Shown one piece after another: positions 9,635-18,075 of a stretch of DNA of 20,749 bases. How positions within the stretch are numbered: the first letter of the stretch is position 1; each line of letters begins with the position of its first letter. Location: contig JBOZIK010000001.1 in assembly GCA_051453625.1 (NCBI GenBank), positions 239,360,163 to 239,380,911 on the forward strand, written 5' to 3'. The notes beneath the pieces were generated by a model that was not told the DNA's origin, did no database searches, and saw only the letters and a list, made by a program, of their open reading frames with translations. Source of the stretch: Welwitschia mirabilis (taxonomy: Eukaryota > Gnetophyta > Gnetopsida > Welwitschiales). The translations under genes were made by a program, and so were the position numbers.

Positions 9635-9652
9635 TAGTACCATTACTGAGGA
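9635..9652 (+). promoter_or_regulatory. Primer-binding site of element 2 (tRNA-Asp type), decayed
   Basis: The sequence TAGTACCATTACTGAGGA aligns without gaps to TGGCGCCGTTGCCGGGGA, complementary to the plant tRNA-Asp 3' end. Eleven of 18 positions are identical, and all seven differences are C/T or G/A transitions. Its place directly after a CA-ending LTR, and about 0.68 kb before the first Gag codon, supports it. Confidence 0.6.
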
Positions 9653-10328
9653 AGACCACTTGGAGTTTGAAAATTGTCATTACTTAAGTGAGTATTTTGA
9701 TTTAAGTGCTTGCTGTAGTAGTGGTATACCATTATCTAAAGCAGCATAGGTTTTTTTTTCTTTTTTACTATATCAGTTTTTTATTTTCAGAATAAAAGTT
9801 TTTTGTTTGTCATGCAATAAAAATTTAGTCATTTACTTCATTGTCTAAATGACATGTGGTGATAACAACCTCCGTTCCATGAGTTTTCTGTCAAAATTTT
9901 TTAGGATTTTTCCCATTATTCCCTTTATCATCTAGATGACTTAAGTGAATGACAGTCTTCTTGCAGAGTTTTTTATGTCTATCAGTTTTTTATTTTCTAT
10001 TTTCTAGTTTTTCCTTTTTTGTGATTTCTATGTTTCTATTATCTAGGATATCATCCGGATGACTACAGGGGCGATACTCTATGCATTCAATACTAAGCAT
10101 GTATGGTAAAATATGATAAAACAAAAAAATACTAGAGAGAGTTGCTATTTCTTATGGAAAATATCTGAGAAGGTTTGATAAACTTGGAAATTTAATCAGG
10201 TAAACACAAAAAGGGTACACAAGATTTAGAAATTTCTGCAATATATACTTTTATTTCTATAGAGTCTAATTTTTCTTAAGAAAATTTCTCAAATAAATTG
10301 TTTAGATGAGAGTTTCTCATTTCCAACC
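9653..10328 (+). other. Untranslated leader of element 2 with palindromic motifs
   Basis: The stretch is gene-free. Three related palindrome-like words occur at 9841-9852 (TTGTCTAAATGA), 9928-9939 (TCATCTAGATGA, perfect) and 10051-10062 (TCATCCGGATGA, perfect). A polypyrimidine patch runs from 9751 to 9785. The end part (from 10255) is repeated after the gap at 10607. Confidence 0.5.
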
Positions 10329-10506
10329 ATGTGTTCCTCATCTCAAAAGCAAAAGCAACTTGTCTTGCCAAGTCCGCCCCTTATCATTAGGAACCCTACA
10401 ATCACTTCTACTTGTACCAATGCCCATGTTACCCTTAAAGATCTTATAGCAAATAAGAAATGTGAAATGTAAACTCCATTTGACTTACCTCCTGGTGATG
10501 ATGTTG
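10329..10506 (+). pseudogene. gag: gag of element 2, partial copy 1 (N-terminus)
   Basis: ATG at 10329 opens a 47-codon frame that is Ser-, Gln- and Lys-rich at first and then contains IIRNPTITSTCTNAHVTLKD. It stops at TAA 10470, and the same frame continues acidic (FDLPPGDD) up to the gap. This is the best preserved of the copies of the Gag N-terminus. Copy 2 has lost one base near 10722 and has extra stops. I place it in gag because copy 2 links the same frame to the Gag domain. The N-terminal segment on its own shows no known domain. Confidence 0.45.
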
Positions 10507-10606
10507 NNNNNNNNNNNNNNNNNNNNNNNNNNNNNNNNNNNNNNNNNNNNNNNNNNNNNNNNNNNNNNNNNNNNNNNNNNNNNNNNNNNNNNNNNNNNNN
10601 NNNNNN
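10507..10606. other. Assembly gap, 100 N, flanked by a direct repeat
   Basis: There are exactly 100 Ns. Bases 10255-10506 (252) recur at 10607-10857 (251) with scattered substitutions and one single-base deletion. Confidence 0.95.
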
Positions 10607-11750
10607 TTCTGTAGATTATAATTTTTCTTAAGAAAATTTCTCAAACAAATTGTTTAGATGAGAGTTTCTCATTTCCAACCATGTGTTCCTCATCTTAAAA
10701 GTGAAAGCAACTTGTCTCGCCAATCCACTCCTTATCATTAGGAACCCTACAACCACTTCTACTTGTACCAATGCCCATGTTACCCTTAGAGATCTTATAG
10801 CAAACAAGAAATGTGAAATGTAAACTCCATTTGACTTAACTCTTGGTGATGATATTGAACTACATAAGATAAATGCATATCCTACTTTTAGTGATGAACC
10901 TGATAAAGATCCCTTACAACACATTACTGACATAGAACAGTTAGTCATCACTTTAGAAAATGGTAAAAAATGTTTAAGTAATAGAACCTACATGGGTCAT
11001 CTTTTCCATTACTTTAATAGATAAGGCTAAACTATGGCTAATAACAATTCCCCACAAAAGCTTAAAATCTTATATTCAAATTCAGAAAACCTTTATTAAG
11101 AGATTTATGAGTGAAACCATCATCTGAAAATGTAAGAAAGAAGTCACCAACTTCCAACAAATGCCTAATGAAGACTATGCCTCTTCCTATGAGAGATTCT
11201 TTATTGCTTTACATTTAAACATTTTAGATGCCTTTTCATAGGTTGAACTTGTAGACCACTTTTATACTGGATTAAACAGTCATACGAAACAACTTGTAGA
11301 TTTTTCATGTGGAGGTAACATATTGAACCAAACCTTACATGATGCTTGGAAAGCGTTGGAAGACTTGGTATAAGTGAGTCAAATATGGCCTAAACCCTCA
11401 TCTAGAAAGATTAAACTATAGGAAAAATCATTAAAGACCTTAAGGAGGTAAAACATAAGAAAATTAAAATAAGAGCTGAAAATAAATCAATCAATATTAT
11501 AAAGGATTTTACTTCAACCTTAGAAAAATACACCCAATTGATCTTAGATGCAAATGTGGCAATCTAAAAGAGTGAAGTTTTAGTTCCTACCTATGATTTG
11601 TGTTAAGACAGTTATCATGTTACCAAAGAATGTCCTTTACTTCCAACTTACAAAGAGATAATTTATAAAAAAGTATATTCTTTAAACTAGAAATCTTCAA
11701 ACTATAACCAAAACTAAAATCAAAGAGAAGTTCAAAATCATAACAATTTT
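10607..11750 (+). pseudogene. gag: gag of element 2, partial copy 2 (Gag domain and zinc-knuckle remnant)
   Basis: The N-terminal frame (ATG at 10681, then a 1-base deletion) gives an acidic segment with YPTFSDEP and ends at TAA 11022. The retrotransposon Gag domain follows one frame over at 11014-11370. It starts LIDKAKLWLITIP, has FYTGLNSHTKQLVD and SCGGNILNQT near its end, and contains two internal stops. That is the capsid-forming domain of Athila Gag. A Lys-rich stretch follows. A broken zinc-knuckle-like motif lies at 11592-11633 (YDLC, stop, DSYHVTKEC), in which the first Cys appears to have become Tyr. The copy ends at a gap. Confidence 0.6.
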
Positions 11751-11850
11751 NNNNNNNNNNNNNNNNNNNNNNNNNNNNNNNNNNNNNNNNNNNNNNNNNN
11801 NNNNNNNNNNNNNNNNNNNNNNNNNNNNNNNNNNNNNNNNNNNNNNNNNN
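11751..11850. other. Assembly gap, 100 N, flanked by a direct repeat
   Basis: There are exactly 100 Ns. Bases 10805-11750 and 11851-12796 are both 946 long and nearly identical, with no net indel. Confidence 0.95.
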
Positions 11851-13192
11851 TAAGAAATGTGAAATGTAAACTCCATTTGACTTACCTCCTAGTGATGATG
11901 TTGAACTACATAAGCTAAATGCATATCCTACTTTTAGTGATGAACCTGATGAAGATCCCTTACAACACATTACTGACATAGAATAGCTAGTCATTACTTT
12001 AGGAAATGGTAAAAAACATTTAAGTAATAGAACCTACATGGGTCATCTTTTCCATTACTTTAATAGATAAGGATAAACTATGGCTAATAACAATTCCCCA
12101 CAAAAGCTTAAAATCTTATATTCAAGTTTAGAAAACCTTTATTAAAAGATTTATGAGTGAAACCATCATCTGAAAATGTAAGAAAGAAGTCACCAACTTC
12201 CAACAAATGCCTAATGAAAACTATGCCTCTTCTTATGAGAGATTCTTTATTGCTTTACATTTAAACATTGTAGATGCCTTTTCATAGATTGAACTTGTAG
12301 ACCACTTTTATAGTGGATTAAATAGTCATACGAAACAACTTGTAGATTTTTCATGTGGAGGTAACATATTGAACCAAACCTTACATGATGCTTGGAAACT
12401 ATTGGAAGACTTGGTATAAGTGAGTCAAATATGGCCTAAACCTTCATCTAGAAAGATCAAACTATAGGCAAAATCATTAAAGACCTTAAGGAGGTAAAAC
12501 ATAAGAAAATTAAAATAAGAGCTGAAAATAAATCAATCAATGTCATAAAGGATTTTACTTCAACCTTAAAAAAATACACCCAATTGATCTTAGATGCAAA
12601 GGTGGCAATCTAAAAGAGTAAAGTTGTAGTTCCTACCTATGATTTGTGTTAAGATAGTTATTATGTCACCAAAGAATGTCCTTTACTTCCAACTTACAAA
12701 GAGATAATTTATAAAAAAGTTTATTCTTTAAACTAGAAATCTTCAAACTATAACCAAAACTAAAATCAAGGAGAAGTTCAAAATCATAACAATTTTTAAC
12801 CTAGGATGGGTGCGCAATCCGACTCTAGAAATTTTCAAATAAATCATCCTAACTTCCAATCATTTAATAAAATATTTGAGAACATGAACTTTCAATCTAA
12901 CAATTCAAACAACTTAGAAAGCTCATCCAACTCTTAAAACAAAAGTGATCCTCTTAGGAATTCCATTGAGGGGTTAATAAAATTATAAGAAAAGATAAAC
13001 TCAAATATTAAAAAGAAAAATACTAACATTAAAGACCTTGTAACTATCTTACAATAAACTATACTTACCAAACAAATATCATAAGGGCCTCTTGCCCCTC
13101 AACCTTTACTGAACTTAAACAAAGTAAGAAAAGATTATAAGGTGGTGATAAGAAGAGAAAATTACATAACTCCTCCTACCCATGAGGCTTTA
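11851..13192 (+). pseudogene. gag: gag of element 2, partial copy 3 (Gag domain to C-terminus)
   Basis: This repeats copy 2 from its base 10805 and then continues beyond it. The Gag domain lies at about 12060-12416 and the zinc-knuckle remnant at about 12638-12680. The C-terminal part is new: an Asn- and Gln-rich stretch (12820-12940), then RNSIEGLIKL near 12957-12988, which matches the conserved SLEG-type segment of Athila Gag. A Lys/Asn-rich coiled-coil-like stretch follows. A short open end, KVVIRRENYITPPTHEA (from 13140), runs into the 288-N gap. Several in-frame stops are TAA or TAG where Gln would be expected. Confidence 0.55.
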
Positions 13193-13480
13193 NNNNNNNN
13201 NNNNNNNNNNNNNNNNNNNNNNNNNNNNNNNNNNNNNNNNNNNNNNNNNNNNNNNNNNNNNNNNNNNNNNNNNNNNNNNNNNNNNNNNNNNNNNNNNNNN
13301 NNNNNNNNNNNNNNNNNNNNNNNNNNNNNNNNNNNNNNNNNNNNNNNNNNNNNNNNNNNNNNNNNNNNNNNNNNNNNNNNNNNNNNNNNNNNNNNNNNNN
13401 NNNNNNNNNNNNNNNNNNNNNNNNNNNNNNNNNNNNNNNNNNNNNNNNNNNNNNNNNNNNNNNNNNNNNNNNNNNNNNNN
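13193..13480. other. Assembly gap, 288 N, no flanking repeat
   Basis: This gap is not 100 N long and the sequence after it does not re-read what came before. It probably has an estimated size. The missing part should hold the conserved Gag-protease linker, because Gag ends before it and protease begins after it. Confidence 0.9.
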
Positions 13481-13985
13481 AATTTTTCCTAGCTGAATCT
13501 GTTAATAACTTAGTATACCAAAAATGTCCAAAGTTTAAAGACCTGGGGGTGGCAACTGTGAGTGTTACTTTAGAAGGAAACTATAGGATTAGGAAAGCCT
13601 TAATAGATATTAGATCTAGTGTCAACATCATACCCTTGCACATTTATCATAGACTTTGGTTAGAAGAAAGAATAAAACCTACATGGATTATCTTAGAAAT
13701 AGCTAATTTATTTACTAAGAAACTGTTAAGTGTGATTAAATATTTGGTCATTCAGATAAAAGAATCTTTCTATTCTATTTATGTTGTTGTTATAGAAGTT
13801 GAGCATAACAATGGATATCCTTTACTTCTTTCTGTGCTGTAGTCCACTATATTATAGATACGAGAACCAATTTGATAGAGTGTTATTTTGACAATAAAAA
13901 GTTTTCAATAAGAGTTTTGATGCAGCTAAAAAAGATTTAGAAATGATTTGAGTGTGGAGGAAGAAATCAGGTCAACTCTTTTTTT
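13481..13985 (+). pseudogene. pol: Protease of element 2, partial copy 1, catalytic motif altered
   Basis: A frame open from 13549 to 13842 carries a retropepsin-like domain: VATVSVTLEGN, then ALIDIRSSVNIIP at 13597-13635, then LEIANL and IQIKESFYSIYVVVIEV. The catalytic Asp remains at 13606, but the residue that should be Gly (DTG/DLG) is Arg (AGA at 13612), consistent with GGA to AGA, so the active site is broken. Compared with copy 2 it lacks ten bases (AGATAAAGGT) after 13828, which shifts the frame. The part from 13689 is repeated after the gap. Confidence 0.6.
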
Positions 13986-14085
13986 NNNNNNNNNNNNNNN
14001 NNNNNNNNNNNNNNNNNNNNNNNNNNNNNNNNNNNNNNNNNNNNNNNNNNNNNNNNNNNNNNNNNNNNNNNNNNNNNNNNNNNNN
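13986..14085. other. Assembly gap, 100 N, flanked by a direct repeat
   Basis: There are exactly 100 Ns. Bases 13689-13985 recur at 14086-14393 with about 5% substitutions and a 10-base indel. Confidence 0.95.
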
Positions 14086-14393
14086 TATCTTAGAAATAGC
14101 TAATTTATCTACTAAGAAACCATTAAGTGTGATGAAAGATTTGGTCATTCAGATAAAAGAATCTTTCTATTCTATTTATGTTGTAGTTATAGAAGTTAAG
14201 CATAACAATGGATATCCTTTACTTCTAGATAAAGGTTTCTGTGCTATAGTTCACTATATTATAGATACAAGAACCAATTTGATAGAGTGTTATTTTAACA
14301 ATAAAATGTATTCAATAAGAGTTTTTGATGCAGCTAAAAAAGATTTAGAAATGCTTTGAGTGTGGAGGAAGAAATCAAGCCAACTCTGTTTTT
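14086..14393 (+). pseudogene. pol: Protease C-terminal half of element 2, partial copy 2
   Basis: One frame is open from the gap to the stop at 14357. It covers LEIANLSTKK, the IQIKESFYSIYVVVIEV strand, GYPLLLDKGFCAIVHYIID and FDAAKKDLEML. The PLLL-x-G-F segment is the second conserved protease motif (usually hydrophobic-hydrophobic-G-R). Here Asp-Lys-Gly replaces the usual Gly-Arg/Lys-Pro. It is better preserved than copy 1 over the same stretch. The active-site half is absent from this copy. Confidence 0.55.
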
Positions 14394-14919
14394 ACAGCAT
14401 CATTCAAAAGATAATCCATGCTTTATGAACCAACCTTATTTGATGATAAATCAAAAGTAGACAACTTGTGTATTTTTGAAGATCAACTTAACTTTAACCA
14501 TCTAAAAACTAAATTTTTTGATTTAGAGAGTAGAGAACCTAAGTCTGTCAACTATGCAGAAGTCCAAGATTTTAGCAGACTTGAGATTTCTTATTTTAAT
14601 ACTGATTATCCACTACTGATTTCTGGACAATAGTCTGAGATGATAGTCTGTTTTCCTGAAAAATTTATAGAAAATAAAAATCTGAACTTAAATCTAAATC
14701 TAAAACCTTTAGATAATGAACTAAAATATATTTTTCTAAATAGTGACTTGAATAAATCTTTGATCATCAATAAAAACCTTACCTCTCAATAAGAATCAAG
14801 TCTAGTCTCTCTTTTCCAATCTAAGGTAAATTCATTTACTTGATTTCATAATAATTTGATAGCCATACCAAATTCCATTACTCAATATAACATCTATTTT
14901 AAAGAAAATGCTAAACCTG
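14394..14919 (+). pseudogene. pol: Protease-RT linker of element 2
   Basis: A 71-codon open frame (14418-14633) is acidic and Asn-rich, with FEDQLNFNHLKTKFFDLES. A further segment at about 14675-14790 contains LKPLDNELKYIFL, the conserved sequence just before RT in Athila-type and related elements. Then ITQYNIYFKENAKPVR at about 14878-14925 leads into RT. Stops and frameshifts interrupt it. Linker residues between these anchors are not conserved enough to compare. Confidence 0.5.
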
Positions 14920-15772
14920 TGAGATAATCCTAATGTAGACTTAACCCAGTCCTTAAATAAATTATTAAATATGAAATCACAAAATTAATGGATGCTTCAA
15001 TCATTTATTCTTTAGATGATGGTGAGTGGATTAGCCCCTTGACAGTAGTTCCTAAAAAAGTTGGAAAATAGAGAATGTGCATAGACTTTAGAAAAGTAAA
15101 TGAGGTAACTGAAAAAGGCCACTATCCTTTGTTTTTTCTTGATCATATTCTTAATAGAATTTAGAGTAATGCATTTTACCATTCTCTTGATGTAACCAGG
15201 TTTACATTGCTAGTGAGAATTAAGCCAAAACCATTTTTACTTCTCCTTTTGGTACTTTTGCATTTATACGCATACCTTTTGAACTTTGTAATGCTCTCAG
15301 TACTTTTTAGTGTGCTATGATGGGTATCTTTTCTGACACGCTTAAGGATTTTATTGAGATTTTTATGGATGACTTCTCTATTTATGCTAAAACATTTTAA
15401 CAAATTTTAGATTAATTAGAGAAAGTCTTAGATCATTGTATTTCTAGTGTTCTACACTTGAGTTGGGAAAAGAGTCTATTTCTTATAGAAAATGGAATTG
15501 TTTTCGATCACCATATCTCGAAAGAAGGGATTAGGATGGATGCTCCTAAAGTTGATATTATTTAAAATCTAAGTTCCCCTACAAATGTTAAATAGGTTAG
15601 AACTTTTCTTGATTATTATGGTTTTTACTGTCAGTTCATTCATGATTATGCTAATATCTATAAAACCCTTCAATCATTACTAGAGAAAGAAGCCAAATTT
15701 GAATGGAATGAATCTTGTTAACTTGCTTTTAGTAGGCTTAAATGTAAATTATCTTATTCTTCTATAGCAACA
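14920..15772 (+). pseudogene. pol: Reverse transcriptase of element 2 with start of RNase H connection, copy 1
   Basis: RT motifs appear in order. LMDASIIYSLDDGEWISPL (near 14985-15043) and VVPKK (15045-15059) come first. MCIDFRKVNEVTEKGHYP follows at 15075-15128, where the Asp of the first palm motif survives. SPFGTFAFIRIPFELCNA follows a frameshift at about 15240-15296. The catalytic FMDD box is at 15362-15373 with both Asp codons intact. After it come LSWEKSLFLIENGIVFDHHI and a connection segment ending at the 206-N gap. At least eight in-frame stops and two frameshifts are present, so no enzyme can be made. In intact elements RT copies the genomic RNA into DNA inside virus-like particles. 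Confidence 0.7.
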
Positions 15773-15978
15773 NNNNNNNNNNNNNNNNNNNNNNNNNNNN
15801 NNNNNNNNNNNNNNNNNNNNNNNNNNNNNNNNNNNNNNNNNNNNNNNNNNNNNNNNNNNNNNNNNNNNNNNNNNNNNNNNNNNNNNNNNNNNNNNNNNNN
15901 NNNNNNNNNNNNNNNNNNNNNNNNNNNNNNNNNNNNNNNNNNNNNNNNNNNNNNNNNNNNNNNNNNNNNNNNNNNNNN
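15773..15978. other. Assembly gap, 206 N, flanked by a diverged direct repeat
   Basis: Bases 15565-15772 (208) correspond to 15979-16186 (208), but with about 37 differences (18%), far more than at the 100-N gaps. Confidence 0.9.
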
Positions 15979-16412
15979 AAATCTAAGTTCCTCTACAAAT
16001 ATGAAACAAATTAGATCTTTTTCTGGTCATTATGATTTTTACTGTCGATTCATTTATGATTATTCTAATATTTGTAAACCCCTTTACTTGTTACTAGAGA
16101 AAGAAGTTAAATTTAAATGGAATGAATCTTGTCAGTTTACTTTTAATAGGCTTAAATGTAAACTTTCTTATGCTCCTATAGTAATAGGACTCAATTGAGA
16201 AAAATACTTTAAACTTATACGCGATGCAAGTAATTTTGTAATGGATGGGGTTCTTTATTAGAAATATGGAAATGATTTTCATGTTATATCTTAGAATAGC
16301 AAATATTTGTCTAGAGATCAAATGAATTATACCACAGTAGAGAAAGAGATGCTAGTCATTATCTTTTGCCTTGATTCTCTTAGACATTATCTCTTAGGCT
16401 TTCATATCAATG
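15979..16412 (+). pseudogene. pol: RT-RNase H connection and RNase H remnant of element 2, copy 2
   Basis: A 65-codon frame (16001-16198) reads IRSFSGHYDFYCRFIYDYSN and then LLEKEVKFKWNESC, the thumb/connection part. It repeats the end of the previous segment in a better preserved form. RNase H follows: LIRDASNFVMDGVLY (about 16214-16258, with the DAS motif containing the first catalytic Asp), then FHVIS and MNYTTVEKEMLVIIFCLDSLRHYL at about 16322-16393, with the conserved Glu of the TTxEKE motif. It ends in the 348-N gap. Stops at 16196, 16259 and 16292 break it. RNase H removes the RNA template during cDNA synthesis in intact relatives. Confidence 0.65.
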
Positions 16413-16760
16413 NNNNNNNNNNNNNNNNNNNNNNNNNNNNNNNNNNNNNNNNNNNNNNNNNNNNNNNNNNNNNNNNNNNNNNNNNNNNNNNNNNNNNNNN
16501 NNNNNNNNNNNNNNNNNNNNNNNNNNNNNNNNNNNNNNNNNNNNNNNNNNNNNNNNNNNNNNNNNNNNNNNNNNNNNNNNNNNNNNNNNNNNNNNNNNNN
16601 NNNNNNNNNNNNNNNNNNNNNNNNNNNNNNNNNNNNNNNNNNNNNNNNNNNNNNNNNNNNNNNNNNNNNNNNNNNNNNNNNNNNNNNNNNNNNNNNNNNN
16701 NNNNNNNNNNNNNNNNNNNNNNNNNNNNNNNNNNNNNNNNNNNNNNNNNNNNNNNNNNNN
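16413..16760. other. Assembly gap, 348 N, no flanking repeat
   Basis: This gap lies between RNase H and the integrase zinc-binding domain. The sequence after it continues the expected order and does not re-read the left side. The missing part should include the end of RNase H and the start of integrase. Confidence 0.9.
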
Positions 16761-17427
16761 AAATCATGAGAAAATGAGTGCTTGATTGTGAAATACCTAA
16801 GATTCTTCATATTTATCATGGTGTTGTTTATGAAGGACACTTTAGTGGACATAAAACTGTGATGAAAAGCCTCCATTCTGGTTTTTATTAGTCCACTCTT
16901 TTTCATAATTCTTTTGATTTTGCTAAAAGATGTGATTCTTATCAGTGTTATTGTAGTCTTGTTCATTTAGAGGAAATGCCACTTAGATCTATTCCTAAGT
17001 GTAAGCCCTTTGATTATTGGGGTATTGATTTTATAAGCTCTATTCATCCACCTACTTCTTTGGATGATGTTCGAACTATTTGTTATTTTCTTAGAACTCA
17101 TATTTTTTAAAGATTTGGTTTTCCTAGAGTTATCATTAGTAATCAGAGTGCTCATTTCATTAATCAGATTTTTATAAAACTTCTTTTATCCATTGGTATA
17201 GAACATAAAGTAGCTTATGCTTATCACTTCAAACTAATAGACAAGCTAAAAATGCCAACAAAGAAATAAAGAAAATGTTACAAAAACTTATCTCTATTAA
17301 TAAAAAGTCTTGAGCCTCTAAAATTAAGGATGTATTTTGGGCTTACCATACTCCTTAGTGTACTTCTCTTAGTTTTTCACCTTACGAACTTATATATGAT
17401 AAGGTTTGTATATTACCTATTAATGTG
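16761..17427 (+). pseudogene. pol: Integrase of element 2, zinc-binding domain and core, copy 1
   Basis: The HHCC domain is readable. One His lies at 16817 and one at 16838 (HGVVYEGH), and GHKTVMKSLHSGFY follows. The Cys pair is at CDSYQC (16931-16948). The usual CxxC has become CxxY, so the second zinc Cys is lost. In the core, FDYWGIDF carries the first catalytic Asp at 17027. The second (Asp-Gly-Gly in relatives) reads Asn-Gln-Ser at 17141. Asn-Lys-Glu holds the Glu at 17263. First and second acidic positions are only 38 codons apart, so about 20 residues are deleted. A 1-base loss near 17230 shifts the frame, and a TGA and a TAG interrupt the region after it. Integrase would insert the cDNA; this one cannot. 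Confidence 0.7.
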
Positions 17428-17527
17428 NNNNNNNNNNNNNNNNNNNNNNNNNNNNNNNNNNNNNNNNNNNNNNNNNNNNNNNNNNNNNNNNNNNNNNNNN
17501 NNNNNNNNNNNNNNNNNNNNNNNNNNN
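17428..17527. other. Assembly gap, 100 N, flanked by a direct repeat
   Basis: There are exactly 100 Ns. Bases 17247-17427 recur at 17528-17709 with about 5% differences and one extra A. Confidence 0.95.
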
Positions 17528-18075
17528 TAAAAATGCCAATAAGCAAATAAAGAAAATGTTACAAAAACTTGTCTCTGTTAATAAAAAAGTCTTGAGCCTC
17601 TAAAATTAATGATGTATTTTGGGCTTACCGTACTCCTTAGTGTACTTCTCTTGGTTTTTCACCTTACGAACTTGTATATGATAAGGTTTGTATATTATCT
17701 ATTGATGTGTATTATAATTCTTATCATGCATCTCATCAACTTAATCTTGTGGATTTTAATAAAAACCTTAAATATAAATTAGTCCAATTAGATTTTTTTT
17801 GATTAAAAAAGGAACTCGTGTCATACATCGTCAATTAATCCATAAATCCCAAGCAAATTTCAAACATAATAAAAAGCTATTTCATAAAAACTTTGAATCC
17901 AGCCACCTTGTTTTGTTATACAACACTAGAGTTCATCTTTTAAATAATAAGTTAACCTCTAAATAGTTAGGTCCTTACCTTGTAGAGAACATACATCCTA
18001 ATGGCTTAGTTAAGATTTTAGACTTAGAGACTTGAGAGATTCAAAAAGTTAATGGAAAATAATTGAAATTATAGA
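17528..18075 (+). pseudogene. pol: Integrase of element 2, end of core and C-terminal domain, copy 2
   Basis: This starts by repeating the end of copy 1. The catalytic Glu codon is CAA (Gln) here at 17544. DVFWAYRTP and FSPYELVYDKVCIL (about 17610-17700) are the conserved end of the Ty3/gypsy integrase core. The C-terminal domain is recognisable in pieces: LVLLYNTRVHLLNNKL (17909-17956), then LGPYLVENIHPNGLVKILDL (17967-18026), then IQKVNGK near 18039-18060. That is the GPY-type module that ends Athila polyproteins. No chromodomain follows, which agrees with a non-chromovirus lineage. Stops and frameshifts interrupt it throughout. Confidence 0.65.

Noticed and set aside
10628-10951. 107-codon minus-strand frame
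   Set aside because: It lies exactly antisense to the Gag N-terminal segment and recurs, antisense, in the third Gag copy (11620-11994). It has no domain of its own and is a shadow of the + strand coding remnant.
10607-12796. Tandem triplication of gag as a biological feature
   Set aside because: All three copies meet at 100-N gaps and overlap as unmerged contig ends would, so an assembly origin is more likely.
13142-13496. 116- and 104-codon frames across the 288-N gap
   Set aside because: They are open only because Ns contain no stop. Only the short Gag C-terminal end before the gap is real sequence.
16394-16966. Long frames of up to 190 codons on both strands across the 348-N gap
   Set aside because: Most of their length is N. 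The real content at the ends is RNase H and integrase on the + strand.
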